Origin: Salinisphaera sp963835375
Lineage (GTDB): Bacteria; Pseudomonadota; Gammaproteobacteria; Nevskiales; Salinisphaeraceae
Assembly: GCA_963835375.1 (NCBI GenBank)
Contig: CAWIGB010000015.1
Location: 124,001-188,000, forward strand
Reading direction: 5' to 3'
Length of the DNA stretch: 64,000 bases
Shown here: positions 43,004 to 52,818 of the stretch, in pieces
Position numbering within the stretch: position 1 is the stretch's first letter
Layout of the letters: each line of letters opens with the position of its first letter
The notes under the pieces: generated by a model
Told to the model about the DNA's origin: nothing
The model's input: only the letters and a program-made list of their open reading frames with translations
Databases searched by the model: none
Position numbers and translations under genes: made by a program

Positions 43004-44183
43004 TGGCCTGATCGTGCTCCTGATTCTGTTGCCGATTGCGGCAGGATCGGGGTGGGCGGCCAGAGGGCGGTCGGAGCGGCGCCGTCGCCGCGAACGCGTA
43101 CAGCCCAACGCCCCGGTGCATGCCGACTATCTACGCGGCATCAGCTATCTGGTCAACGAAGAGTCGGATCGCGCGATCGAGACGTTCATCCGCGTACTTG
43201 AAGTCGATAACGAGACGGCTGAAACACATCTCGCGCTCGGGAATCTGTTCCGACGACAGGGCGATATCGATCGGGCGCTGCGGCTGCATCAGAATCTGGT
43301 GGCGCGGCCCAATCTCTCGCCGGCGCATCGTAATCAAGCGCGCTACGAACTCGCGTGCGACTACCTCAAGGCGGGTGTGCTCGATCGCGCCGAGGATCTT
43401 TTCGCGGAACTCGTCGATCAACAGGCTTTTGTCGAGCGCAGTCTCAACGGCCTCATCGCGATCCATGAAAAGGTGCGCGACTGGGAGCAGGCGATCGTTG
43501 CGACCAAACATCTCGAACGCGCCCGGGGCGCCTCACTGCGACCGGTCATTGCGCAGTATCACTGTGAACTGGCCGAGCAGGCCGCGAGTAGCGGGGACGA
43601 CGACAGCGCCACGCGCCAGCTCAAGGCGGCCCGCCATGCATATCGGGGCTGCGCCCGCGTGAGTCTGGCCGCCGGCGCGCTCGCAGAGCGCAATCGCGAA
43701 TATCGCAGCGCCATCCGGGCCTATCGCGATGTCCTTTCCCAGGATGCCGCCTTCGCGACCGAGATCCTGGAGCCGATGCGCCGCTGTTTCGATGCGAGCG
43801 ACGACGCTACCGGCTACGTCGATTTTCTTCAGGCGTTCATAGTGGAAGTCGAGGGGGCCGCGGGCCACGTCGCCTATGCTCGGCACCTGCAGCGCGCAGG
43901 GCGGCTCGACGAGGCGATCGCTCATTTGTCGCGCTATCTTCAGTCCGAAGCCAGCTGGATCGGGTTCTACCATCTGCTGGAACTGGCGTCCGCCGACCCG
44001 CGCAGCAGCCTGACCGGGCCGCTCGACAATCTTCGCCAGTCACTGGCGCGGATCATAGACCACGAGCCGACGTATCGTTGTGGCCACTGCGGATTCTCGG
44101 GCCGGTATCTGCACTGGCAGTGTCCGAGCTGCCGGCAATGGAACGCCATGATCCCGCGAAAGGATATTCGTCCCGGCGAATAG
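42996..44183 (+). CDS. lapB: Lipopolysaccharide assembly protein LapB (YciM)
   Basis: LapB is a membrane-anchored TPR protein that promotes FtsH degradation of LpxC and links to LPS transport. ATG 42996 gives MLDGLIVLLILLPIAAGSGW, a single N-terminal anchor. TPR repeats fill residues 45-340 (for example DRAIETFIRVLEVDNETAET, then HLALGNLFRRQGDIDRAL). The C-terminal rubredoxin-like zinc site is CGHCGFSGR..WQCPSCRQW. The 395-residue frame is intact. The lapA-lapB pair ends the gyrA supra-operon. Confidence 0.94.
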   Translation: MLDGLIVLLILLPIAAGSGWAARGRSERRRRRERVQPNAPVHADYLRGISYLVNEESDRAIETFIRVLEVDNETAETHLALGNLFRRQGDIDRALRLHQNLVARPNLSPAHRNQARYELACDYLKAGVLDRAEDLFAELVDQQAFVERSLNGLIAIHEKVRDWEQAIVATKHLERARGASLRPVIAQYHCELAEQAASSGDDDSATRQLKAARHAYRGCARVSLAAGALAERNREYRSAIRAYRDVLSQDAAFATEILEPMRRCFDASDDATGYVDFLQAFIVEVEGAAGHVAYARHLQRAGRLDEAIAHLSRYLQSEASWIGFYHLLELASADPRSSLTGPLDNLRQSLARIIDHEPTYRCGHCGFSGRYLHWQCPSCRQWNAMIPRKDIRPGE

Positions 44184-44243
44184 CGACCGTCGAGCGAGGC
44201 TGCGATGCCACGGTGTCAGAGCGGTTCGACTCGCAGGCTCAAC

Positions 44244-45746
44244 TCAGTAGTCGTTGCCTTGCGTCACGCCGCGACGGCATTGATCCTTCGACCATGCGCG
44301 GTGACAGGCCGTGACCATCTGGTCGCGAAGCGCACGCAGCCGAGACTTGTCGTAGGCACTCAAATTCGCGGTCTGCAGCGCGGTCCGCAATTGATTGATC
44401 GCTTCGGGGTAGTCGTCGAGCATCGCGAAATAGCGAGCCTGGCGGTAGTAGGCCTCGCCGAGGTTGTTCTGCTTGCCGGCGCCACGCGCCAGCAGGCGCT
44501 GCGCCGCAGGGAATGTGTTCAACACCGCCGTCTGGGACAACAAATAGTTGCGCATCGCGGCCGGTTTGTTCTGATCCTCCAGATTCTGCGCGTACGCAAG
44601 CTTGAGCGCATCGCTATGGGGGAACTGCTTGAGCGCGGACGACAGCACATCGCCGGCCGCGGCGTTGTCACCGGCGTGCTCGAGTGCATCGGCCAGCCCC
44701 ATGTGCCAGGCGAGGATGCCGGGGTTCGCCTTGAGCCCCGCGCGCATCCGCGCGATGGCTTGCTTGCCCTGGCTCAGGCGGCTGAGTGCGAGCGCATAGC
44801 CATATTTGTCGGCAGCGATCGGATTGTCGCCGTGAATTTCGCCCGCGAAGTAATCGCGGATGTCATCCGCGCTTCGCGCCTCGAGAACGCGGGCCCTCGC
44901 GCGCATGTAGGGATATTCCGGGTTGGTGTGCACCTTGACGTTCGGATAATCAGCGGCGCGAGCGTTCGCCTCGGCCATGCGGGTCGAGGACACGGGGTGG
45001 CTGAGCAGAATCTGCGGCAGTTGCTGTCCATACAGGTCGCTCTGGCGCTGAAGCGTGCCGAAGAAGCGCGCCATGGCGTTCGGATCGTATCCCGATCGCG
45101 CGAGATCGCGGATGCCGACCCGGTCCGCCTCGTATTCATGCGCGCGCGTGTAGCTGAGCTGCTGCATGCCGAGATGCGACATGCTGCCCATGATGGCGGC
45201 GGTCGCCGCGTCACCACCGCCGACCTGGGAGCCCGCGATGGCGGCGACGATGGCGGTGGCGAGCGTGGCAATGGTATCGCCGCGGCTTTCGACCATCTGC
45301 CGCGCGATATGACGCTGTGTGACATGCGCGATTTCGTGCGCCATCACGCTGGCCAGTTCGCTTTCCGACTTGGTGGCCGTGATGAGGCCGGCGTTCACGC
45401 CGATATAGCCACCGGGCAGAGCAAAGGCGTTGATATCGTCCGTGTCGATGACATAGAAGTGAAAGTCGTCCGCGGGCCGATCCGTATGGCGCGCCAGTCG
45501 ACGCCCGACGCTGTTCAGGTAGTCCGACAATTCGGGATCGTCGATGATCCGATTCTGGCTGCGCAGTTGTGCGACCACCTGAGCGCCCAGGCGTTTTTCC
45601 TCGGTCGGCGTCATCGCGGTATCGGCGGGCTGGCCGAGATCCGGCAGGTTATACTCGCCGTCGTCCGCAGCCACTGCCGGGAGGCTCATTCCGGTGGCGC
45701 TGGCCAGCAGGATCAGACCGGTGGCTACGGCCCTGGGTGTGTGCAT
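44244..45746 (-). CDS. bepA: M48 family metalloprotease with TPR domain, BepA-like
   Basis: BepA is a periplasmic zinc protease and chaperone that aids LptD and BAM assembly. ATG 45746 (MHTPRAVATGLILLASATG) opens a signal peptide ending near AVAA. The zinc motif HEIAH is in ELASVMAHEIAHVTQRHIA, and the third ligand in RAHEYEADRVGI. ALPGGYIGVNAGLI is also conserved. TPR repeats fill the C-terminal third (about residues 300-470). The 500-residue frame is intact. It converges with lapB and is divergent from perM. Confidence 0.92.
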   Translation of the reverse strand: MHTPRAVATGLILLASATGMSLPAVAADDGEYNLPDLGQPADTAMTPTEEKRLGAQVVAQLRSQNRIIDDPELSDYLNSVGRRLARHTDRPADDFHFYVIDTDDINAFALPGGYIGVNAGLITATKSESELASVMAHEIAHVTQRHIARQMVESRGDTIATLATAIVAAIAGSQVGGGDAATAAIMGSMSHLGMQQLSYTRAHEYEADRVGIRDLARSGYDPNAMARFFGTLQRQSDLYGQQLPQILLSHPVSSTRMAEANARAADYPNVKVHTNPEYPYMRARARVLEARSADDIRDYFAGEIHGDNPIAADKYGYALALSRLSQGKQAIARMRAGLKANPGILAWHMGLADALEHAGDNAAAGDVLSSALKQFPHSDALKLAYAQNLEDQNKPAAMRNYLLSQTAVLNTFPAAQRLLARGAGKQNNLGEAYYRQARYFAMLDDYPEAINQLRTALQTANLSAYDKSRLRALRDQMVTACHRAWSKDQCRRGVTQGNDY

Positions 45747-46058
45747 GGTAAACAAGATCGATCGAACCCTCGAATCATTAGACGCAGAGTAGCGTGTTTG
45801 GTTCGATCGGTTAACCGCGCCCCGTGCGTATAGGCGCCATGACCAATAGCGCGACCGCTGTGTTGTGCGTTAGAAACCGAGTCGTGCGGCGGCCCTGCGG
45901 CATGTCGCCGGGCTCGCCGGCCGCTCGATATCGCCCTGCGGGTTCGCATCGCTGCCTGGTCGCCGTGATGCGGGACGAGGCGGCTCGCGTGCATCGTTCG
46001 CCCACAGCGCCTACGATAGCCGGCTGATGCCCGCAAGCCCACCACGAGAACGGCTTTC
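45747..46058. other. Intergenic region between divergent bepA and perM, no gene seen
   Basis: These 312 bp separate two divergent starts and must hold both promoters. The open frames here have unrelated, Arg-rich translations and no ribosome sites. I see no RNA gene, terminator or repeat. Confidence 0.6.
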
Positions 46059-47160
46059 ATGAACGTGTTTCGCGCCTGGTTCGCCCGGCAGTTGTCGGAC
46101 CCTCAGCTGGTTTCGCTTATTTTCATCCTCGTGGGCGGGCTGGTTTTGGTCCTGTTCGTGGGGCAGCTTGTGGCGCCGGTGCTGGCCGCGCTGGTTCTGG
46201 CGTATCTGCTGGATACGCCGGTGCTCTGGCTCAGCCGGGTGCGGGTGCCGCGAACCATGGGCGCGGCGTTGGTCTCGATGGCGCTGTTGCTGGGTGTGGT
46301 CTGGGTCAGTTTCGCGCTCATGCCGCTACTCACTCGCCAGGCCGGACAGATCCTTCAGGAGCTGCCCGATCTCGTGCACAGCGTGCAGGACTGGATCAGC
46401 GGTTTGCCGGCTCGCTATCCCGTCGTTGATCACGCCGGAGCAGATGGACGCCCTGGTCGGTAGCATGTCGATCGATGTCGGTTCGTTGCGCAAGGCCGTG
46501 CTCAGCCGTTCGCTGATGGTGGGCGCCAGCCTGTTCTATCTCGCCGTCTATCTGGTGCTGGTGCCGCTGATGGTGTTCTTCATGCTGCGCGACAAGCATC
46601 AGCTTATGGACTGGTTCGGGCGCTTCGTGCCCCGTAACGGCGCATTGCTGCGGCAGGTCTGGGGCGATGTCAACGTCCAGCTCGGCAACTATGTCCGGGG
46701 CAAGGCGGTGGAGATCGTCATTGTCTGGATCGCGGCCTATATCGTGTTCTGGTCGCTCGGACTGAACTACGCCATGCTGCTCTCGGTGCTGGTCGGTTTT
46801 TCGGTTCTGGTGCCGTATGTGGGCGCATTCGGCATGACGGTGCCGGTCATGCTGGTGGCGTATGCGCAGTGGGGCATGCACGCACAGACGGTCTGGGTGC
46901 TGATCGCCTATACCATTCTGCAGATGCTTGATGGCAATCTGCTGGTGCCGATTCTGTTCTCCGAGGCGGTCAACCTGCACCCCGTGGCCATCATCACCGC
47001 GGTGCTGTTCTTCGGCGGCATCTGGGGGTTCTGGGGCGTGTTCTTCGCGATCCCGCTGGCCACGCTGGTGCATTCGGTACTCAAGGCCTGGCCGCGCAAC
47101 GTGCACGTCTCGGAGCCGGGGCCGGAGACGGAACGGCCCGGCGAGCGCGGTGCCGGTTGA
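46059..47160 (+). CDS. perM: AI-2E transporter/PerM family permease (one frame break)
   Basis: Members of this family are inner-membrane permeases; some export AI-2 or act as sodium/proton exchangers. ATG 46059 gives MNVFRAWFARQLSDPQLVSL. Hydrophobic segments near residues 19-60 and 70-95 precede a soluble loop. After an extra C near 46422 the next frame continues PSLITPEQMDALVGSMS and the C-terminal membrane block (YLAVYLVLVPLMVFFMLRDK, ISFxVPYVGAF-like FSVLVPYVGAFGMTV, GNLLVPILFSEAVNLHPV). The corrected length is about 366 residues. A specific substrate cannot be inferred. Nearness to bcp and gcvR is common in gammaproteobacteria. Confidence 0.88.
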
Positions 47161-47214
47161 ACGGCTCCCGCGTCGACGCGCCTGCGCCTGATGGTTGCGC
47201 CGCGCCGCTGTCCT

Positions 47215-48638
47215 TTAGAGATAGATCCGAGGCGTAATGCGCCAACCGAGAGCGTTCGCCCTGGGCCAGGGTCACATGGCCGGCGTGGCGCCAGTTGCGA
47301 AAGCTGTCGACCACACGGGTCAGCCCCGAGCTGCTCTCGGTGAGATAGGGCGTGTCGATCTGCGCGAGATTGCCCAGGCAGACGAACTTGGTGCCGGGCC
47401 CGGCGCGGGTGATCAGCGTTTTCATCTGCTTCGGCGTCAGGTTCTGGGCTTCGTCGAGAATCACGAACCGTTCGAGGAAGGTGCGCCCGCGCATGAAGTT
47501 GACCGAGCGGATCTTGATCCGGTTGGACAGCAGTTCGTTGGTGGCCGCGCGCTCCCATTCCGAGGCGCTGCCGCTGTTGCCGGTCAGCACCTCGAGATTG
47601 TCCATCAGGGCGCCCATCCAGGGCGTCATCTTCTCTTCCTCGGTGCCGGGCAGGAAGCCGATGTCGTCGCCGACCGGGTACGGTCACGCGCGTCATGATG
47701 ATCTCGCGGTAGCGCGATTCGTCGAGCGTCTGGGACAACGCCGCGGCGAGCGTGAGCAGCGTCTTGCCGGTGCCGGCTGCGCCGAGCAGGGTGACGATAT
47801 CGATCTCCGGGTCCATCAGCAGGTTGAGAGCGAAGTTCTGCTCGCGATTGCGCGCATGCACGCCCCAGACATGACGTTTGCCTTCGCGGAAATCGTCGGC
47901 CAGTTCGAGCAGGGCGGTGTCGCCCTCGATATCGCGGGTGATGAGTTCGACATCGTTCGGCGCGATCGAAGTGCAGCAACTCGTTGACATGCCATTCGGC
48001 GACGTCCTCGCCGCTGACCTTGTAGATAGGTCTGGCCCATGTCCTGCCAGGACTCCATGTCAGCGGCATGCTGCTCCCAGAAGTCGACGGGCAGCGGCGG
48101 CATGCCCGGTGTAGAGCAGGTCGAGATCCTCGAGGACCTTGTCGTTGAAATAGTCCTCGGCTTCGATGCCGACCACCGATGCCTTGATCCGCAGATTGAT
48201 GTCCTTGGAGACCAGCACGATTTCCGACTGGCCGAAGACTTGCGCAGCGCCAGCGCGCTCAGCAGGATCGAGTTGTCGGCCTTGTTGCCCGGCAGCATGG
48301 TCGGCAGCTCGCCTTCCGGCGGCCGGGTCTCGAAGAACAGGCGGCCCGTGGCGTCTGGCGCCTCGCGTCCGTTGCCGCGAGCCGCAGCCGATGCGGCTCG
48401 CTGATCGAGGCTGAGTCCGCGCTCGATGTCCTCGTGCGTTTGGCCGGCGATCAGCTCGTCGAGAAAACGGCTGACCTGGCGGACGTTGCGGGCGACTTCC
48501 GACACCCCCTTCTTGCCGCGCGTCGAGCTCTTCGAGCACGACCATCGGGATGAAGACATCGTGCTCCTGGAATCGGAACAGCGCGGTGGGATCGTGCATC
48601 AGCACGTTGGTATCGAGAACGAAAACCCGTCGGGCCAT
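47215..48638 (-). CDS. PhoH family ATPase with N-terminal PIN domain (several frame breaks)
   Basis: This is the COG1875 type: a PIN-domain nuclease joined to a PhoH ATPase, predicted to act on RNA. ATG 48638 gives MARRVFVLDTNVLMHDP, with a PIN-domain Asp. Later blocks, in changing frames, are KADNSILLSALALRK, SEIVLVSKDINLRIKASVVG, PVDFWEQHAADMESW, WGVHARNREQNFALNLLMD, Walker A LLGAAGTGKTLLTLAAALSQ and Walker B ERFVILDEAQNLTP. At least five breaks lie between 48515 and 47685. The open frame runs to 47081 inside perM; a TAA one base out of frame at 47217-47215 gives a more family-like end. bcp ends 8 bp upstream. Confidence 0.85.
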
Positions 48639-48646
48639 GGGAAACG

Positions 48647-49148
48647 CTACCGCATGGTGGTGGTACGGTTGAAGGTGCTAGTCAGTGCGCGCACCGCCGC
48701 CAGCACCTCATCGGCATGGTCGGCAACCTTCACGCCGCGCCAGACGTGCCGCACGACGCCGGTGCCGTCGATCACGAACGTGCTGCGCTCGATTCCGATA
48801 TGGGTTCGACCGTACATGTTCTTTTCCTTGAGCACACCATAGGCGTTGCACAGGCTTTCATCGGCGTCGCTGATCAGGTCGAAGGGAAAGGCGTGCTTGC
48901 TGCGGAAGTTGTCGTGCTTGCGCAGCGAATCGCGGGACACGCCGACGATATCGGCGCCGGCGGCGCTGGAACTGCTCATACAGGTCGCGAAAGGCTTCGC
49001 CTTCCTGCGTGCAGCCGGGCGTGTTGTCGCGCGGGTAGAAATACAGCACCAGCGTGCGGCCGGCGAAGTCGGCGAGCGACAGGGTCTTGTCGCCGGTGGC
49101 CGGAGCCTTGAAATCGGGCGCCTTGTCCTCGGGGGCTACTGTGCTCAT
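48647..49148 (-). CDS. bcp: Thioredoxin-dependent peroxiredoxin Bcp (one frame break)
   Basis: Bcp reduces hydrogen and lipid peroxides with electrons from thioredoxin. ATG 49148 gives MSTVAPEDKAPDFKAPATGD. The peroxidatic cysteine is in YFYPRDNTPGCTQEG. The resolving Cys five residues on, found in E. coli Bcp, is absent (TQEGEAF), so this is a one-Cys or atypical type. After a break near 48968 the frame continues GADIVGVSRDSLRKHDNFRS, AFPFDLISDADESLC and RSTFVIDGTGVVRHVWRGV. The corrected length is about 166 residues. It overlaps gcvR by four bases. Confidence 0.92.
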
Positions 49149-49724
49149 GAGCGGATATTCCTTGATACGATGGGGGCTGTGCAGCTAGTCTTGATCGGGT
49201 CGAGCAAGCCGTCGGCGTGCAGGTCGTCACATACATCCATGAACGCATCGCGCAGCGTCTGCGGATGCTGGTCGACCGGCACGTGCAGCGACATATGAAC
49301 CGTACACATGTCCGCGCCGGTCATGCCGGATTGGTACGCCTGGACGCTGGCTTCCTGCACCGCGACGTCCTGTTCCGTGAAGAAACTCATCAGTTCGGCA
49401 AGCAGGCGCGGTTGCTGTGGGGCGACCACTTCGGCGGCATACGGCCGAAATTCGCGCGCGGGTTCCGCTGGTTCGGTGTGCTCGAACTGGATCGACAGGC
49501 CGAGATGCTCGGCCAGGCCGGGCAGGGCGCTTTCCATCTTGCCCATCGCGCTCCAGTTGCCGGATAACAGGAGCACGGCGGAGAAATGATCGCCCAGCGG
49601 GGTGATGCGGCATTCGATGATTTCGCAGCCGCGACGCCCGATCGCGCGTATCAGGTCATGCGCGAGCTTGTCTCGGCTGGCTGCCAAGAACGACGAGCGA
49701 CAGATACTTCTTGATTTCGGGCAT
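49145..49724 (-). CDS. gcvR: GcvR-like glycine cleavage repressor, ACT domains (one frame break)
   Basis: GcvR restrains the activator GcvA of the glycine cleavage operon. I start at ATG 49724 (MPEIKKYLSLVVLG), the first strand of an ACT domain; an extra base near 49688 then joins ASRDKLAHDLIRAIGRRGCE. A longer unbroken frame from 49756 exists but its first 25 residues look unrelated. The first ACT domain covers about residues 5-80 and the second about 95-170 (ADMCTVHMSLHVP). The corrected length is about 192 residues. It is divergent from dapA and heads gcvR-bcp-phoH-like. Confidence 0.85.
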
Positions 49725-49828
49725 GCGGGTCTCGGCTCGCGAATCGGGGCATTCAAAAGCCGGGTATGTTAGCACCAACAAGCGCGGTTACAATCCCGGC
49801 TTCCCACGCGCGAGGAGACACTGTGGTT

Positions 49829-50722
49829 ATGGATACGCAAGCGCTCGGCGGTAGCATGGTCGCGATCGTGACGCCGATGCATGCCGATGGCAGCGTCGAC
49901 TGGCAGTCGCTCGAAAGACTCATCAACTGGCATATCGAGCAGGGCACCCACGGCATCGTCTCGGTCGGTACGACCGGCGAGTCGGCGACGCTCGGGTTCC
50001 GCGAGCACGACGAAGTGATCGAGCGCACGGTCGAGATCGTCGACAAGCGCATTCCGGTCATCGCCGGCACCGGTGGCAACGCCACCGACGAGGCCATCCG
50101 GCTTACGCGGCATGCCAAGCGAGTGGGCGCGGACGCCTCGCTGCTCGTCTGCCCGTATTACAACAAGCCGAGCCAGGAAGGGCTCTATCGGCACTTCCAC
50201 GCCATCGCGATGGCGGTGGATATTCCGCAGATCCTCTACAACGTGCCGAGCCGCACCGGCGTCGACATGCTGCCGGAAACGGTCGCGCGGTCTGTCGAGC
50301 GATCGACAACATCGTGGCGCTCAAGGAAGCCAAGGGTTCGATCGAGCGCATCCACGAGCTGATCGAGCACGTCGGCGACGCCATGCATATCTATTCCGGC
50401 GACGACGGTACGGCGATGGAATCGATGCTGGTCGGCGGCAAGGGCAATATTTCGGTCGTCGCCAACGTGGTGCCCGAACCTCATGAGCCGCATGTGCGTG
50501 GCCGCGATCGAGGGCAAGCGTGAGGAGGCCGAGCGGCTGGACGCCGAAATGGCGCCCCTGCATTCCGCGCTGTTCTTCGAAGCGAACCCGATTCCGGTGA
50601 AATGGGCGTTGCAGGAAATGGGGTGGATCGAGCCCGGTATCCGGCTGCCGCTCACGCCGCTAGCCGAGCATTTCCAGGACGGCGTGCGCGATGCCTTGAA
50701 ACAAGCCGTCGGTGCGTATTAG
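49829..50722 (+). CDS. dapA: 4-hydroxy-tetrahydrodipicolinate synthase (two frame breaks)
   Basis: DapA condenses pyruvate with aspartate semialdehyde at the head of lysine and diaminopimelate synthesis. ATG 49829 (MDTQALGGSMVAIVTPM) follows GAGGAG at 49812-49817; GTG 49823 is an alternative. Active-site parts are VGTTGESATL, the tyrosine in QILYNVPSRTG, and the Schiff-base lysine in NIVALKEAKGS. A missing base near 50291 and an extra base near 50478 break the frame; LMSRMCVAAIEGKREEAERL continues it. The corrected length is about 297 residues. Its stop codon overlaps the end of an IS630 transposase gene. Confidence 0.95.
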
Positions 50723-51921
50723 TCATAAGTCAGAAATATAGGGACACTCGGAGGCCTGAAGAAGGAGCGCACCAAGTCGGGCTGGGGCGCGATAGTGTCC
50801 TGTAACGTAATTTCGCGCGCTGGGCTTCCAGTGATTTTCCGTGGCAGGCAAGGCACGGTAATGAGCCGTATCAGGGGATAAGGCGAATGGGCGCAATGCC
50901 GCATGGCGCGAAAAAGCCGAAACAGTGCGATGAATTTGCGTTACAGGACACCAGTGGGGCGTGCACGCGATCGGCCAGTTTTTCGCCTTTTCGCAGCGGG
51001 CTGCGGGCGACGCCGGTACGTTTGGTGTAACTCCAGACGAGCTCGTCGGGGTTCAGGTCGGGGGCATAGCCGGGCAGGAAATGCAGCGTCAGCTGGCCCT
51101 CGAGTGCGGCGACGTAACGGCGGACGACGCGGCTTTGTGCGCGGGCAGGCCGTCGAGCACGAGATGCAACGGCCGGTCCCGGTCTTTCATCATCGCGCGG
51201 AGCAATTCGACGAAACGCTCGCCGGTGAGCCCGCCGCTGTAGGTGGCGAACCAGAAGCCCCGTCTTTTCTGTTGACCGCAGACGCTGCGCTGATGCCTTG
51301 GCGCTGGCCGGGCACGTTGACTACCGGCGTCTGGCCTTTGACGCCCCAGGTCCGGCCCTGGACCGCATCCGCCCGAAAGCCGGATTCGTCCCAGAAATAG
51401 ATCTCGGCCTTTTCGCGTTTGGCCTGGCGGACAATGGCCGGATAGGTCTCGCGCTGCCAGCGCGCGATCGCTTCGGGATCGCGTTGATAGGCCCGCTGCA
51501 GCGGCTTCTGGACCGTCAGACCCAGGCGCGCGAGCAGCGCCCCGATCGAGGCCAGACTCAGGCGCACATCGAAGCGCTCCGCCACCAACTCGCGCACGAT
51601 CTGTCGGGTCCACAGACCGAAATCAAACCCGTACTGCCGCGGGTTGTGGCCATTGACCCAGCGAAACACCTGACGCTCCTGTGCCGAGCTCAGCTTGCGC
51701 GGCCGGCCCGCCCCCGAGCGCGACCGCAATACCCGCTGGCCGCGCCCGCGGCCCCGCGCCTTGGCGCGTACTTTGTACGCCCAGCTGCGATGAAAACCGA
51801 ACGAGGCCGATACATCCGCCGGGTGCTCGCCTTCCGCCATGCGCTCATACGCCATCAGGCGCATTTCTTCCAGCGCCTTGCGCGATATCTTGATGCGCCT
51901 GTCAGACAATCCGTTCCGCAT
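50719..51921 (-). pseudogene. IS630-family transposase, interrupted and frame-broken
   Basis: The N-terminal part starts at ATG 51921 (MRNGLSDRRIKISRKALEEM) with a helix-turn-helix (ADVSASFGFHRSWAYKVRAK). The DDE domain follows: first Asp in EIYFWDESGFRADAV, second in LHLVLDGLPAHK, and the Glu in YAPDLNPDELVWSYTKR. Frame changes lie near 51283 and 51135. After LADRVHA at about 50970 the gene is cut by a 157-bp inverted-repeat element (50795-50951); its natural end PQPDLVRSFFRPPSV resumes beyond it and stops at 50719. The stop overlaps the dapA stop codon. It is almost certainly inactive. Confidence 0.88.
50795..50951. mobile_element. 157-bp inverted-repeat (MITE-like) element inside the transposase
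   Basis: GTGTCCTGTAACG at 50795-50807 is a perfect 13-bp inverted copy of CGTTACAGGACAC at 50939-50951, and similarity weakly extends about 15 bases further inward. The inside has no gene. It separates two parts of one IS630 transposase reading frame, which dates its arrival after the IS. No clear target-site duplication is visible. Confidence 0.7.
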
Positions 51922-51952
51922 GGCCTGCGGTGCGAAGACGTTCGATTGCGGG

Positions 51953-52225
51953 GGCACGCTGGGTGAGTATGCTGTGTTTGCCTCGGCGGGGAGCAAGTAC
52001 GGTAAGGGCAGCTTCAACAAGGGTATCCATCTATCGATGCCATGCGATATCTTCTTCACCAACTCGTCCCGTAGTGATGTCGCCGCGCCTTATGCGCCGC
52101 TCACGCGAGACGGCGGGGCATCGGTCAACAGGCGCTATTCGCTGTATGCGCTGACGGAACGCGAGACCTGGATCGCTACTGGGATGGGTCCAAGAAAGAC
52201 AACTGATACAGGGCAAGCGTACTGA
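51953..52225 (+). pseudogene. Unrecognised C-terminal gene fragment next to the IS
   Basis: The frame ending at TGA 52223-52225 reads coherently from about 51953 (GEYAVFASAGSKYGKGSFNK, then SMPCDIFFTNSSRSDVAAPY, APLTRDGGASVNRRYSLYAL). I do not recognise the family. There is no ribosome site or family-like start before it, and the IS630 transposase begins 32 bp to its left in the opposite direction, so it may be the 3' end of a gene cut by the insertion. Base composition is slightly less GC-rich than the neighbouring genes. Confidence 0.4.
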
Positions 52226-52274
52226 TTCGCGCGGGCGCCCTGTGCGACACTGTGCAGCTTTCAAGGAAAGCGCA

Positions 52275-52601
52275 ATGAATGACATCGACAAAGATATGGC
52301 ACGGCCGCTGGGGCGAACAGTCATGGGCGGCGGTCTGGTGATCGTGCTGGCCGCAATTCTCGGCGGCTGTGCCGGTTCGCCGGACTGTCTGAAGACCCAG
52401 CGCTACCAGAATGCCTCTGTGTTCCCGAAACTGAAGAGCCCGGCGGGTCTCCAGATCCCCAAACCGGACCCGGACATGCAGATCCCGGACGTGTCGAACG
52501 GGCCGATCGCGGCGTATAGCACCGCGCCTCAGGGCACGGAAGCCGACAACCCGCAGTCTCGCTGTCTCACAACCCCGCCGCCGCTACAGGCGTCGAATTG
52601 A
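52275..52601 (+). CDS. Short BamC-like lipoprotein
   Basis: ATG 52275, with AAGGAAA six bases upstream, gives a 108-residue product with a signal peptide (GGGLVIVLAAILGGC) and the lipobox LGGC. The mature part (YQNASVFPKLKSPAGLQIP, then PDPDMQIPDVSNGPIAAY) resembles the N-terminal extended segment of BamC, which wraps on BamD. The two BamC helix-grip domains are missing. A bamC gene (nlpB) often follows dapA, so position fits too; the IS region now lies between. Whether it works in the BAM complex is an inference. Confidence 0.6.
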   Translation: MNDIDKDMARPLGRTVMGGGLVIVLAAILGGCAGSPDCLKTQRYQNASVFPKLKSPAGLQIPKPDPDMQIPDVSNGPIAAYSTAPQGTEADNPQSRCLTTPPPLQASN

Positions 52602-52818
52602 CGGCTCGCAGCCGGTTGATTCGACGTTAGTTGGCCGGGTGATTGCGCCTGACATATTCACGGGTTTCTTCGCGCAGGTCGAGCGCAGGCCAGCTGGTCC
52701 TGGCCGGGCAGGTCAGGTACAATCCGCGCCCGTTCAGCATGTAGGACGTCGCGCGATTCGAGATTCGATTCGCTCCCGTTGAAGGCGACGTATCAGTTAC
52801 AATCTGCAACCGTTTTTA

